DNA of 64,000 nucleotides from Ostrinia nubilalis. Its lineage: Eukaryota; Arthropoda; Insecta; Lepidoptera; Crambidae. Below are positions 23,201-34,400 of this stretch, one piece after another. The notes under the pieces are model-generated. The model did not search any database, was not told the DNA's origin, and saw nothing but the letters and a program-made list of their open reading frames with translations. Positions within the stretch are counted from its first letter, which is position 1; each line of letters begins with the position of its first letter. Position numbers and translations under genes: made by a program. The stretch covers positions 7,130,001 through 7,194,000 of the forward strand of contig NC_087096.1 of assembly GCF_963855985.1 (NCBI RefSeq), in the 5' to 3' direction.

Positions 23201-25921
23201 GGGACTGGTCAATCCAAGTTATTCAAATTTATGTATGCGAGTCATTTCTACTAGTATCTTAATATGTAAGTCTAGATATTAGCACGTCACTACCTTGTTT
23301 AATATACCACGCAATCTTGTATACCCATTCTTATAAGATACACCATACAAGAATGCATGGTAAATTCAGTGAACTGCTCCTGAATCGAATGTACCTACTA
23401 CTACTATTTATATTTATTTATATTAACCGGCAGACAGTGGTGACTGAGTTTGTTGCGGCGCTTCTTCTCAGCACTTGCCAAATGTTGGTCTCGAAGCGCT
23501 GGTAGGGTAAAAAGATTATGAGACATGTAGAGGCTCCTTAAGAGCAAAATGACGATTTGTAAGAACTATTTATTAGTCCAAACAAATAAAGAAATTTTGA
23601 CTTTGACTTTGACTTTGAATTTGCTGCTTAGTTTTGCGATATTATAACAAAATTTCATGTATTTATTCTAGAATTTCGAAGACCCAACAGTTTTGAGACC
23701 CAATGTTGGTGATATAGCAATATTAGTGATCAGCGCTATATCTCAGCAAGGAAGCTCTACAGAACTAAAAGGTACGAGTACGTCCTTAATGTGACTGCCA
23801 CATATTTGACTAAGGTGTAGAGTTATATTAGTTAGGGCTTGTAGAGTTAGGCTGAGTTGCACCACTAACTTTAACGGTATCTACAACGGTAACCAGTGCT
23901 TTTTTGACAGATTTTTGACGTTTGTTAAAGTTAAAGTAAGATGGTGCAACCCAGCCTTGGCGTGTAAAGAGTTAGAAGCTTGGCTCTACATGAAATCTGA
24001 TCTTTACAATGCGAACCATTATGGTCTTAGCAAAATGCTTTTTTGTGGGTGAATGTGTGTGGCTCACTGCTCAGTATTGCTCAAATGAGAATATTAAATA
24101 CATTATAATGCTTCATTGACTGGACTATTAGCATAGTAAGCTTAATTTGAAAATAGGCATTAGCGTGATAAGGTTTTTGATTTCAGGAACTCTTGGCCGC
24201 ATTGTTATGTTCATTTTGTTCCTTGCTTTTCTGCTGCTTTACTCTTCTTACTCTGCCAGTATAGTAGCGCTGCTGCAGTCCAGCTCCAACCAAATAAGGA
24301 CCCTCTCCGACTTGCTGAACTCCAAGATAGAGCTGGGTGTTGAAGACACGCCGTATAACCGGTATTTCTTTCCAGTGAGTACCAAAGTTATAACTACAGT
24401 ACAGTGAGTAAATGTTTTTTATAGAGCAAAGGGCAGTTATTTGACCGCAATCACACCTGAAAGTAAGATGCGGTCTACGGTGGTGGTGGCTTATTTTTTC
24501 TCTTCAGAGAAAACGTTAACGTTTGCCTAGTTTCTCCTTTGTATAAAATTTGTGAATAAATTAATTAATATTTATAGTTCGTGTATCCAGAGATTAGGTT
24601 CCTGCAATAAATGTAACATTGAAATATTTTAGATTGCTACTGAACCAGTAAGGAAAGCGATATACCAAACTAAGATAGCTCCCAAGGGTACAAAACCAAA
24701 ATTTATGAGCCTTGAGGATGGAGTCAAGAAATTGCAAAAGGTAAGTAAGAACATTAACTAAACTAACACACGACAGCACATCAGACTACCCATTTTTGTT
24801 GCAAACTCGCCCCTATTACAACTGCACAAAAACCCACAGTAGTTACCTTGACGTGCCGTCGTCTGTACCTACCTATAAACAACTTGAAGAACATAATATA
24901 ACCTACTTGATAAGATCTTCCTAAAAATAGCCTAAAATAAAACTAAAGTTTGTAAACTCTTTTTTTCAGGAACCATTCGCGTTCAACATGAATAAAGGAA
25001 TAGGGTACAGACTCGTGGAAAGATATTTTCACGAACATGAGAAATGTGGTCTCCAAGAAATACCTTATTTGTACGCAACAAAAACATACATCACTTGTCG
25101 AAAGAACTCTCCTTATAAAGAAATCTTTAAAATAGGGTAAGTGAATGTTCAACATTTTTAGTAGAACGCAAAGCTAACTAGACCTAGAATTCTAGTTTGA
25201 ACCTAATACAACATGATAAAATTACTATAAAACTAGTTTCAATATGCATTTCGCTATATTTATTAAACACTTGTAGACTTCTTTGTGCTTATGAAGATAA
25301 ATGTTCACGGAAAACAATTTCAGTTTGCAACAAAACAAATTAATTAAGGAAGACATTTAATTTGAATGTAAAACTAGTTGTACGAGTAATAGAAATAAAA
25401 TCTCCGGTTTGTTGACTACATAAAACAGCTCTATTTCCATTATAATCGTTTTGAAAAGACATAAACATTATGGTAGTATGTAGATTGCTGGTGTCACATT
25501 TAAATTAAATGTAACAGTTGATTAGGTACGTACCTAATAACCAGCGCAGTGCCCGTATCTCAATACCTCTGGCCAAAGACGTGGGTAGTCCTCGAAATAT
25601 TCCATTTAGCTCTAACAGGAGAACTAAAGTTAATGGAGATTAAATGACCTTATGATGATGATGAAGATTACACTATCTTTTTTATATTTCAGATTGTTCA
25701 GGATCCAAGAGCATGGCCTGAGCGATCGCGAAAACCGTCTGATCTACGCTCGGAAGCCACCCTGCCAAGCGCGCGGAGGCAGCTTTGGTTCTGTCGACAT
25801 GGTGGATTTCCACCCCGTTCTGTTGATGTACCTCTATGGCATTTTATTGGCGTTTTTCTTCTTCTTTGTAGAGATACTGGCACACAAGAAATTGCATCCA
25901 CGTCAGAGTCAGCGACGCTAG
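20268..25921 (+). CDS. Ir75: Ionotropic receptor, IR75 clade, tandem copy 2 (11 exons, 626 aa)
   Basis: Exons: 20268-20418, 20569-20732, 21076-21244, 21371-21563, 21718-21890, 22378-22616, 23672-23771, 24187-24374, 24633-24740, 24970-25136, 25693-25921. Every intron sits at the same phase as in copy 1, and seven of eleven exons have identical lengths. The signal peptide is MNLRDLLLVFILVYFVCTFT. S1 keeps the arginine (R293 in ATQDRMEVVEY). M1 follows TVWYCIGAF, the pore loop has ISAISQQGSS, and M2 contains LLLYSSYSASIVALL. S2 keeps T462 (ATEPVRKAIY), but the acidic ligand residue is replaced by asparagine (N503 in FAFNMNKGIGY). M3 follows VDFHPVLLMYLYG and a short basic tail ends the protein. 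AATAAA is at 25,957. Introns are mostly shorter than in copy 1. The exact IR75 subtype is not resolved. Confidence 0.93.
21915..22147 (+). mobile_element. Lep1-type Helitron with TCTG microsatellite
   Basis: Starts TCCCAACTAATATTATAAAT, carries a (CTGT)n run and a 'cccgggaaagaacataggat' block, and ends CGCGGGCGAAGCCGCG, GGCGGAAAG, CTAG between A and T. This is the best-preserved member in the window. It lies in intron 5 of receptor 2. Confidence 0.85.
22630..23620 (+). mobile_element. 5'-truncated CR1-group LINE, copy with (TTTGAC)n tail
   Basis: The open frame to 22,918 encodes the C-terminal end of a non-LTR reverse transcriptase (INTRNKNKLAIP, then FYNKVPDKYKELP and FLNDKSSWE before the stop), a pattern familiar from lepidopteran CR1/Jockey-type ORF2 proteins. 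The 3' UTR matches 19,036-19,342, and the element ends in TTTGAC repeats (about 23,596-23,620). It fills most of intron 6 of receptor 2, starting only about 15 bases after that exon's donor. Confidence 0.75.
23849..23957. mobile_element. Short MITE, AGGCTGAGTTGCACCA ends
   Basis: AGGCTGAGTTGCACCA pairs with TGGTGCAACCCAGCCT, and the interior continues as an inverted repeat ('aactttaac' with 'gttaaagtt'). About 109 bp, in intron 7 of receptor 2. Confidence 0.7.
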
Positions 25922-25962
25922 TCCTTTGATATTTTGCGGTTTCTTCTTCTTGAGCAAATAAA

Positions 25963-27391
25963 TATAATTATCTTAGTAGAATGTCAGTTATGTGAGGCTT
26001 ACATTAGTGTTCATAAAGATACCGCCATAGGAAATTGTATTTAGCACACGTATAATATGACCACTTAATTTTAAAATAAATTGAAGAAAATTTATGATTT
26101 TGTATCATTTCTTTTCTTATACAGTAGTAGCATAGTTATCAATATCAATACTTAGTTATCAAAAGTAGTAGTATGCTGAAAACTATCTGTTTCAATCCTC
26201 TTTATACAACATATCAAGGAAAAAAAACATAATTAACAATTGAAAGTCGATCCAATTAGACTAAGTAAGACTACCAAATCTAAGGTAGGTTTCGCATTCC
26301 AGACCTACAACTTTAAAATAGGTAGGTACTTATGTAGAAAAGCCTATTTATTTTGTAAGGAATAGGTACCTTTCGCAATTTTTTAATCTTTCTTACATTT
26401 AAGAGGACGAAACGGTGCGCATCCGTCAACTTCCTAATGCAGCTCTACATGTTAAGGCCGGGTAACAGAGAAAATGGCGAAAATGAGGTTTTCATTTTTC
26501 ATTTTTGAGGTACTAAACAGTAAAATAAAAGGCTAAGATTTTTTTTGGGCATAGTTGAGGATATTTTCTAGGGCTATTAACGGATGGAAACACGATTTGA
26601 TGAAGTTGACTCGATAGAATAAATTCCCAAAGTTACCTCTATTCGTTTTCTAATTATGGTTTTATTTTTAAAATAAGCGATTTAAGATTCTGAATCTTTT
26701 ACTAAACTAAAGTTCAGACATAACTTGAGGGCTTTTAACGGATGAAATTTTTATATTGCGTCTTATTTAGTTACTATGTTAAAAAATGTGGATAAAATCG
26801 CCCATGACGGCTTGGACAATCTCAATCAGTCGCGCGGTGGCGCTTACGGAGGACGGACGCGTGCCAGTTTTTTGGCCGTGACAGTTCTCGATTTGTCAAT
26901 ATTTTTGACAATGATGACTTTGATGAGTCACAGTATAATAATACCAGTGTTACTGGAGAAAGCTAAAATTTTTGATAATTAAGAATTCTGAATTTTGTCT
27001 ACCTTATGAAATTTAAATCGTTGGCATCCTTTTAAACTAAGACTCTACTCATGATACATTCCTCAAATATGAGACAAAACCAATGAGTTAAAATTACATT
27101 TTAATAGTACCTACATACAATCGTCTTCACTCTTTAGAAGAGCACACTGACACAAATAAATAATAAAAAATTAGGTCAGTGGGTCAAATATAGGGGCAGC
27201 TGCACGTCACTGAAAGACGATTCTGTTTACTCGGCATCTGGGCTGGAGAACATGAATCCTTGCTTACAGATGCAGATGTAAATAGAGTTATAATTGGACA
27301 AATTTTACATGAAATGTTTAACAGAACTCAGTTAAAAGACACATACATGGAATACCAATAAGGTTGCGGAGGGAAAGTTACCTATTATAAA
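25963..27391. other. Intergenic stretch, no gene seen
   Basis: Downstream of receptor 2. One 68-codon ATG frame at 26,776-26,982 has a GC-richer middle ('agtcgcgcggtggcgcttacgg') and may be part of an old repeat; no known domain is visible. Nothing else is exon-like. Confidence 0.5.
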
Positions 27392-27752
27392 CTAGCGGCC
27401 GCCCGCGACTTCGTTCGCGTGGACCTCGTTTTACCCCCGTTAGATATGATGTTTTACCTCATTTTACCCATGTTGATAGATGGCGTTTCACGGTTTCCCC
27501 CGAATGAATATTTACGAACGTCATACCGTAGTTTGTCCAGTGCTGTAGATTTTAACCATTGACGATAGATGGCGCTTTTAGACACGTCTTATTTATTTAT
27601 TGAAATTTATTTGCCACATATCGTCATAATGTTAATCTGGGTTATAAACAATAAAACTGTAAAGTTTCAACAAAATCCGTTCAGTAGTTTTTGCGTGAAA
27701 GAGTAACAAACATCCAGACATCCAAACTTTCGCCTTTATAATATTAGTAGGA
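27392..27752 (-). mobile_element. Lep1-type Helitron (longer, diverged)
   Basis: The minus-strand start is in TCCTACTAATATTATAAAGG. The end carries the 'gcgggcggccgctag'-like GC segment before CTAG. The interior includes 'catctatcgtcaatgg'-type sequence not seen in the other copies. Confidence 0.6.
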
Positions 27753-27826
27753 TATTTCACAAGCCAAACTAATATTTACTATTTAGCATTTACTTACAGT
27801 AAATATTAGTTTGGATCGTGAAATAT
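27752..27826. repeat. Perfect-arm hairpin next to a Helitron
   Basis: ATATTTCAC and CCAAACTAATATTTACT pair with AGTAAATATTAGTTTGG and GTGAAATAT around a short loop, giving a 75-bp foldback. Confidence 0.7.
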
Positions 27827-27879
27827 TTAAAATAAAAAAAGAATAAAACAAAATAGGGTTTCAAATTACCTATCTATAA

Positions 27880-28067
27880 TCTAATATTATAAAGAGGTAA
27901 AGTTTGTGTGTTTGTATATTTGTTAAATTGTAAGGGGTAATCTCGGGATCTACTGAACTGATTTTAAAAAATCTTTCACCAATAGAAAGCCACATTATAT
28001 CTGAGTGTAATAGGTTATATAAAAACCAAAAAATTCCACGCGGGCGAAGCGGCGGGCGGAAAGCTAG
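27880..28067 (+). mobile_element. Lep1-type Helitron (short)
   Basis: Starts TCTAATATTATAAAG and ends CCACGCGGGCGAAGCGGCGG, GCGGAAAG, CTAG. 188 bp, non-coding. Confidence 0.75.
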
Positions 28068-28104
28068 TTTATTTATAATTATGTAAGAGCATAATTATTA
28101 AAGT

Positions 28105-28290
28105 CGAAGTCAAACATTCTTTATTTGTGTGGACCTATATTAACGAGAGATTACAAGAGATTACAAGGCGTCAAATATTTCAAGAAAAAAATTAAAAACT
28201 GTTATAAAGCTAAATTTTGCTCTCATGGAGCCTTTACCTACTCTGACAAATTAAGACTTAGAGAAGAAACTAATAATAAAACTATTTAAC
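28105..28290 (-). repeat. LINE 3'-end fragment, reversed
   Basis: The reverse complement reads 'gtaaaggctccatgagagcaaaa', then AATAAAGAATG and a TTGACTTCGACTT tail, related to the ends at 19,036-19,342 and 23,310-23,620. Confidence 0.6.
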
Positions 28291-28299
28291 TGTCCTGCA

Positions 28300-31200
28300 A
28301 TGAAAAGCTTGATCGGGTACAACACCTCAAGTTATTCCAGAACTTGATTTCATTAAAAGACTCCGAATATCAAATCGCTTAGGTATCTAAAGTCAAACGA
28401 TTCTGAAATGTCAAGTGGACTAATGAATAACCCATTAAGATAGTAGCGCCCTCCTGTCAATGACATACCTGGAACGATAGAGTTTTGAACAACTAATAAA
28501 AATGCTTTGTCCTAAATGACTGACGGATATCGTAGAGACCTGAAAGTTGGAAGGTGTGTTCTTTTTATGACGTAGGCATCTCATAAGAAAAGATTTTCCG
28601 AAATGGGGTCATGAAATGAAGGGGGTGAAAAAAGGGGGCAAAGTTTGTATGGGACAAAGTGATTCCTTCGTTCAATCTACTTGAAATTTAGTTTAACAAT
28701 ACCTTAATATAATTCATGAAAGACGTGTGGAACGGGTAGAAAGTAATTTTGGCAGTCATTTTCTTCGAAGTTGATATCAATACTACTTAGTGCCTTTGAT
28801 TTAATTACTTTTTATTTTTACAAGTGTTTGAAAACTCCATTTCAGATTGTGTTCAATGTCAAGTGAAATCTCAAATTGAAATCTCAATCTCAATGAGTAG
28901 ACTCTGTATTTATTCCTAGAATTCCCCAAACACCGTCAAATTACCCTTTCGAATTCAAGACAGTGCAGTTTCCCATCAGTCTGCTTCGTAATGACTATAA
29001 ACAAAGCTCAAAGTCAAACTCTAGGGACCTCTGCTTAAACTCCCATGAGTGCACAGAGGTACGCAGGTAACCGCGTGTGATGCTCATAGCAATTTTCGAT
29101 AGGTACAGAACCCCGTACATATGTCATACATATTATAGAAAGAAAACACCCAGACCAATACAAACAAATATGTTTCTGCAATTTTAGTATGATATTTTTA
29201 TTTATTAATAAACAAAGAGACTGAACAAAATTGATGCGTACCTATACTGATTAATGTTATTAACCACATGCAAAGCTTCGTGAATTGCAACAACTATAAA
29301 TAATTAAATTTATTATCCAAGCTCTAAATAATCGCTACTAAGAGTAACTTATCATAAAAAAAAAATCCAATCGCTCGACGTAATCTTGAAATTCTTAAGC
29401 CGGCGCAGAACTTCCAGAAGGTCGGGCGACGCCACGGCCACTTTGAACCGTGTTTACTTCTGCAGTTATATTTTATATTTATTCGATTCTAGAATATATT
29501 CCCAAAAAGTCTGAAAGGTGTTTTAATTTGTATCACTTGGATATGATTTCTATTAGAAAGTGTTGTGAGTGTGACGCTTGAAGGGAAGGAAGTCAACCTA
29601 ACCTAACCAACTGCGTATTTCTATACTGTGTAGCTGGAAATTGTGGCGGGAGCTCTTTGACGCGCTGTTTTCGGCGAAGAATTGCGCGCGCAGATTTTGA
29701 CAGCGCGAAATACCTACTTTAGAAGAAATACCAAGCCTTAAATCCAAATGAAGAAATACTCGAGCATGTAGGTAGGCAGTGGCTGTATTAACCTGCCGCT
29801 GCGTATTAGGACTGCTTTAGATAGCGTTGCCAGATCAGAGTTTATAAAATTGGGACACAAAAAACTGAGATTGGGACGAAAAAGTCGGGACATGAAAAAG
29901 GCAAAGTAATAACAGTGCTTTAATTAAACTAAACTTCAATGAGAATATTCGATCAATTTCGGATGGGTCACAGAATAAGTACTAGTACTTCGTATGACCT
30001 AAAGGCTAACTGGAATAAAATGCCATATGGCAGTAAGGTCGCCTTTTGCATATTATATTTAAATGTACAGTATTTTTAAATGAATGAAAATGGTTTCTTA
30101 AAATACTGGATTCTGGCATCCCGATCGTGCCACTGACGGGACACGTCCTGTGAGAGCGCTAAATCAACATTAGCAACACTAGCTGTAAGACCGGTCGCTG
30201 GTGGGATCAATCGCAGCCATGCAGTCTGTCGCACCCACTCCCACTTGGACCGGTAATATAATCAGTGAGAAGCGATTACTGGCAGGCAGGGGTACCACCT
30301 CTGAAAAGGTTTAATCTCGTGAAAAAAAACTACAGGCACACTGTTGAATAATATCCATCTACTTATTTTTCTTCCTAGGCTCATATTATTGCGCTTACAC
30401 AAATTCCTATAGCTTACCAGTAGAGATTTGAAACATGTTTTCAGGAATAAACAGCATTGTTGAGCTGGTAAACTAACGAAAAAAAATGATTAGTTACAAA
30501 TTCACCAACAACCTCATTCCAACTGGATTGGTAAGGAACAAGGTGAATCTTCAGTTTACCAATCTAGGAATCGAACCGGACGCCCGAATCAAAAGATTCC
30601 CTAGACCACCGTCTACACAAACACTTCAGCAATGCGATTGATTAACAAGTAGAGTAGAGTAGGTAGTTACCACAAATCCTTTTTTATCTACAACAAGGAA
30701 GCTCTTGGCCTGCATCTCACCTGATGGATTAGATTACAAAGACTGCAGCCCTAATAACCCGCAACCAGTTTGATCTCGCGGCTTGTGATGTCGCAGAGAA
30801 ATGCCAATTAAGTTAAACACCGGCCACCGCTAGCCATTCGTGTAGAGTCGATCGTTTCCTGCACCAGTAATTACTGAGATAGGGTAGCATTATAAGCTGT
30901 TGGAAAAATTGTTTCTACTCCTTGTGTAATTCGTTGCAAAGTATTGCAACTTGAGGACAACTAAGTTGAGTGATTTTCTTGTCCCTGTAACATGATGAAA
31001 ATACCTACATTTGTCAATGAAGATCACTAAGGGGACTGGTCCTAAAAGAAACCCCTGATTAAACCCTTGCTGAAATAGAAATTAAGGGTCACTTGTTAAA
31101 GAGACATCTATTGAACTAGATCAGCCGGTCGCAACCATTAAAAAAACCATCAGTCCTTACTTACTTATGCATATCCCAAATCAGGGGAGAAGTCCATCCT

Positions 31201-31497
31201 GGTTTGGGGAAGACTTTAGGGGACTCAATAAGTCTTGCACCATAATAGGAAGTAAAATAGATAAAATTGAATTGCTATCTGGTCTGCAAGATAACACATA
31301 AAGCGTCATTATAATTAGTATTTATAATAAGCAATATCCCTACACTGATTTATTAAAGTTTCTACTTCACCGAATTGATAAGATAAGACTTGGCTACGAC
31401 ATTACATTGATTATAAATTGTTTTATTGTTAGTAATGATAACGGGGAATTCATAATTTTCTTTTGACCAGTAACAAAGAAATTATTTTAAAATCAAC
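28300..31497. other. Gene-poor stretch with repeat fragments
   Basis: No supportable exon. It contains a GC-richer block at about 29,395-29,700 ('gaagaattgcgcgcgcagattttgacagcgcg') of unknown nature, an RTE-like fragment at 30,000-30,075 ('ggaataaaatgccatatggcagtaaggtcgcc') and a tRNA-derived SINE near 30,500-30,622. The promoter of the Ly6 gene should lie at its right end. Confidence 0.5.
30500..30622 (-). mobile_element. tRNA-derived SINE or tRNA-like fragment
   Basis: On the minus strand a perfect RNA polymerase III B-box (GGTTCGATTCC, 30,569-30,579) is preceded by an A-box-like 'tggtctaggg' (~30,600). The rest does not fold into a tRNA with paired acceptor arms, so a SINE head is more likely than a working tRNA gene. 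Confidence 0.5.
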
Positions 31498-34400
31498 ATG
31501 TATTTCAAACTATTGTTTTTTGTGTTCTGTGCTATGTTAGGAACAGCATGTAAGTACTTACTTATTATTTTAAACTGCCTACAAGTTGTTACAAATAATT
31601 AAGGAATCTAAATGAGTGTTACTTTGCATAATGTACAAAAGTAGGTAGAGTATGCCTCTATCACACAAACTTTACGTTGCATTAATTGCACTTATAAGTA
31701 CGAATGAATCTCGTTCAATATGGATTTAGGTTACAATGAGAACATACAAGCACCTAATACCTGAGAAGTAGGTACTGTGCACTAGGTACTAATTGTTAAC
31801 GTCATGTTCAGTAATGGTGCTTTAATTTTACAAGAAAAAGAACTTTTTAGATTTATTTTGCACCACTATTCTTTAGATAACTGAAAATAATAACTTGTGG
31901 TAGGTATGTGAACATAGCGAGAGCGCGAAGATGATCCAAACGCGCCCTCGCTCCGGCGACGGCGGAAAGGGTCAGAGGAGGCGACAGTACGATCGCCTCC
32001 AGTTTCCTCTCCTCGGTGATGGCCAGCGGGCCGGGGGCGTGGGGGCGCCCTCGCCTGCATTGCACAGGCCACCACCACCGTCGGACGGGAACAGCTGTGT
32101 GCTCCTAGCTGCTCCCGTCGCCCCCCGTCCTGGGGGGCTTGTAGGGACCGCCGTGTAGGCGGGCAATCGCCGGGAGGGACTGTGGTAGTGAAGGCTTTGT
32201 CCGGAATCCCACAGTTCCTTCCCACTTAAGGCGAATGATGGAGCACCGGGGTCTTTTAGTGGGTATGCCTTGTCCTTCTGACTTGGTGAGCCCCACATAA
32301 CCTACCCTGTCCCCGTAGGGTAGGTATGCAATTCAATGCATTTTTTCCCGAAAAAAAAAAAAGGTAAGTATGTGAACATAATGAGGGCTATCGTTTTTAT
32401 ACTTAACAGTTGGCACCCCTGGCGATTAACAGGACCTTACTCTACAGTGGCGCCATCTTGATGAGTGCAAATTCGATAGTTCTCCTACCACTTTAGCGCT
32501 CACCAGTTGGTGCCAATGTCTTCGCTACTAGCAAGTGACAGGACCTTACTCTACAGTGGCGCTAACTGGTGAACGCTAAAACGATAGCCCTCATTAAAAG
32601 CCTAATATCTACCTACTTGTTTAATGTCTAAAGACAGCATTCGAAGGGGCATACTTACTTACTTCATCATTTTGATTTGATTTTGATTTTACCTATTTTT
32701 ATTTACTGTTATTACCTATTTTTATTGATTTTACCTATTTTTATTTACTGAATGTCCGTAATGTTATGCTAATTTGTTATATTTTTTCAGGTGGTTTCAG
32801 ATGCTATGCGTGTTCATTTTCATCGGTGGACGCTGACCAGTCCTGTCTCACCATCACCAACGAAACCCACATAGTGAATTGCCCTTTCACATATTGCGTC
32901 ATTCTGCGCCAAGAATTCATGGTAAGGAATCTGTACCAAATAAAGTAAGGTATTTGCTTATTAACCACATTATCAGCATGCCTTTACTGCATTTGCCGAT
33001 AAGTACATTTGACCTCCTGCCCTGAATTTTGCGAGTCTGATGATTATAGGGGTCATTTTGCTTGCAAGTAGATTCAGATAAGAAAATTCCTAAATACTTA
33101 CTTACTTTGGAGAGAACCCATTGCAGTGGTATATGACATGATAACTATAGGTACTCGTAATATGCAGTTTAGGTACTTAAGTAAGTCTTACTGGTTCATT
33201 CATCTTTTAACCATATCATACTAACTCCAATTTTAAAGATTATTGAGCACTGCTATTCTAGTCATAAAATATGGATTGAAAGCAATATAATACTACAGAT
33301 TACTTACTGCTAGTGGGTGAATGTCTTGTTTTGACTAAAGTCCAATGGTTATTTTGGGCAATCCGACATCATCACGGGCGATGTTGTTGCTATGTTAGAT
33401 ATATCAGGCGTTTGAAAAAGGTCCGAGCCGACTGAATCTGGCTACATACTTAATTAGCTATTGATGAAGAAAGTACCATTATATATTTTTTGCAAAATAT
33501 TAGGTTGTCTGTATACATAATACTGCTACATTCTTATGTAGCTGTAAACTAACAGTTGTATTTTGCACAAACACGTACTTAGCAAGATACTTAGGGGAAC
33601 CTGTTGTACTTAGGCCAGTTTTTCGAGTTTTGATTTTTTGAAAAATAATGGTGCTAGTTAAACTTGTCTAGTGCGCTTATATGTAAAGATCATTTAATTA
33701 ACTACATAATTCATTCATAAAATTGTGTATAATTTTAAAAATTTGGGCATACTAGCTGTTAGAAAAAAAAAGGGAAAACTGTCCTAGGTACAACAAACCA
33801 GGTGTACCTTGGACCGTGTACGTTGTACCTATTCAAATTGAAATAAATGCATATATTAGCTTTAATTTGTTTATTTTCTGTTGAATTATTATTTGAAATA
33901 CCCATAATTACAGTTATTAACAACAATAACTAAGTAAAAGTATTTTTTAAAAAAGATCCTCACCCATCTTTTTTGTACTCATTATTTTTCACAATATTTT
34001 GGCAAACAAATCACGTAATTTCAAGCCGGCTCTCCAGCTCGTGTTTAGCCTTACACAATCAACAAAAATAATATGACAACATTCAACATTTTTTGTAGAA
34101 AATTTTGTTGAATGTTGAAATGTTTTGTCGTGTAGGACAAAACACGCACTGGAGTGGCTTTAACTTGCAGTCTAGTTTTTTTCTTTCTTATCATTTAACA
34201 TAAATTCTAGCAAAAAATCAATTAAAACCGCTTTATCAACAAAAATAATCTTAAAAAAGTCATAATGTAGATACAATAAACATAAATTAAAAAAACATTA
34301 GAAATTTCAAAAAAATATATCAAAAACAGGCTTTCAATTGCTATTTTGAGGTCTTCGCAGCATTGTATCTTTAACGATATAATACGTTTTTTTTATAACA

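Noticed and set aside
26776..26982. 68-codon frame after receptor 2
   Set aside because: It has no splice context, no domain and no similarity to the receptors; there is not enough support to call a gene.
25922..31497. Search for a third tandem receptor copy
   Set aside because: No pore-loop (CQQGS-like) or SYSANIVALL-like exon is visible on either strand between receptor 2 and the Ly6 gene, nor upstream of 10,552.
31853..32298. Several overlapping GC-rich frames on both strands
   Set aside because: They lie in the 3' end of a truncated LINE with poly(A) and an 18-base target duplication; the openness is due to high GC.
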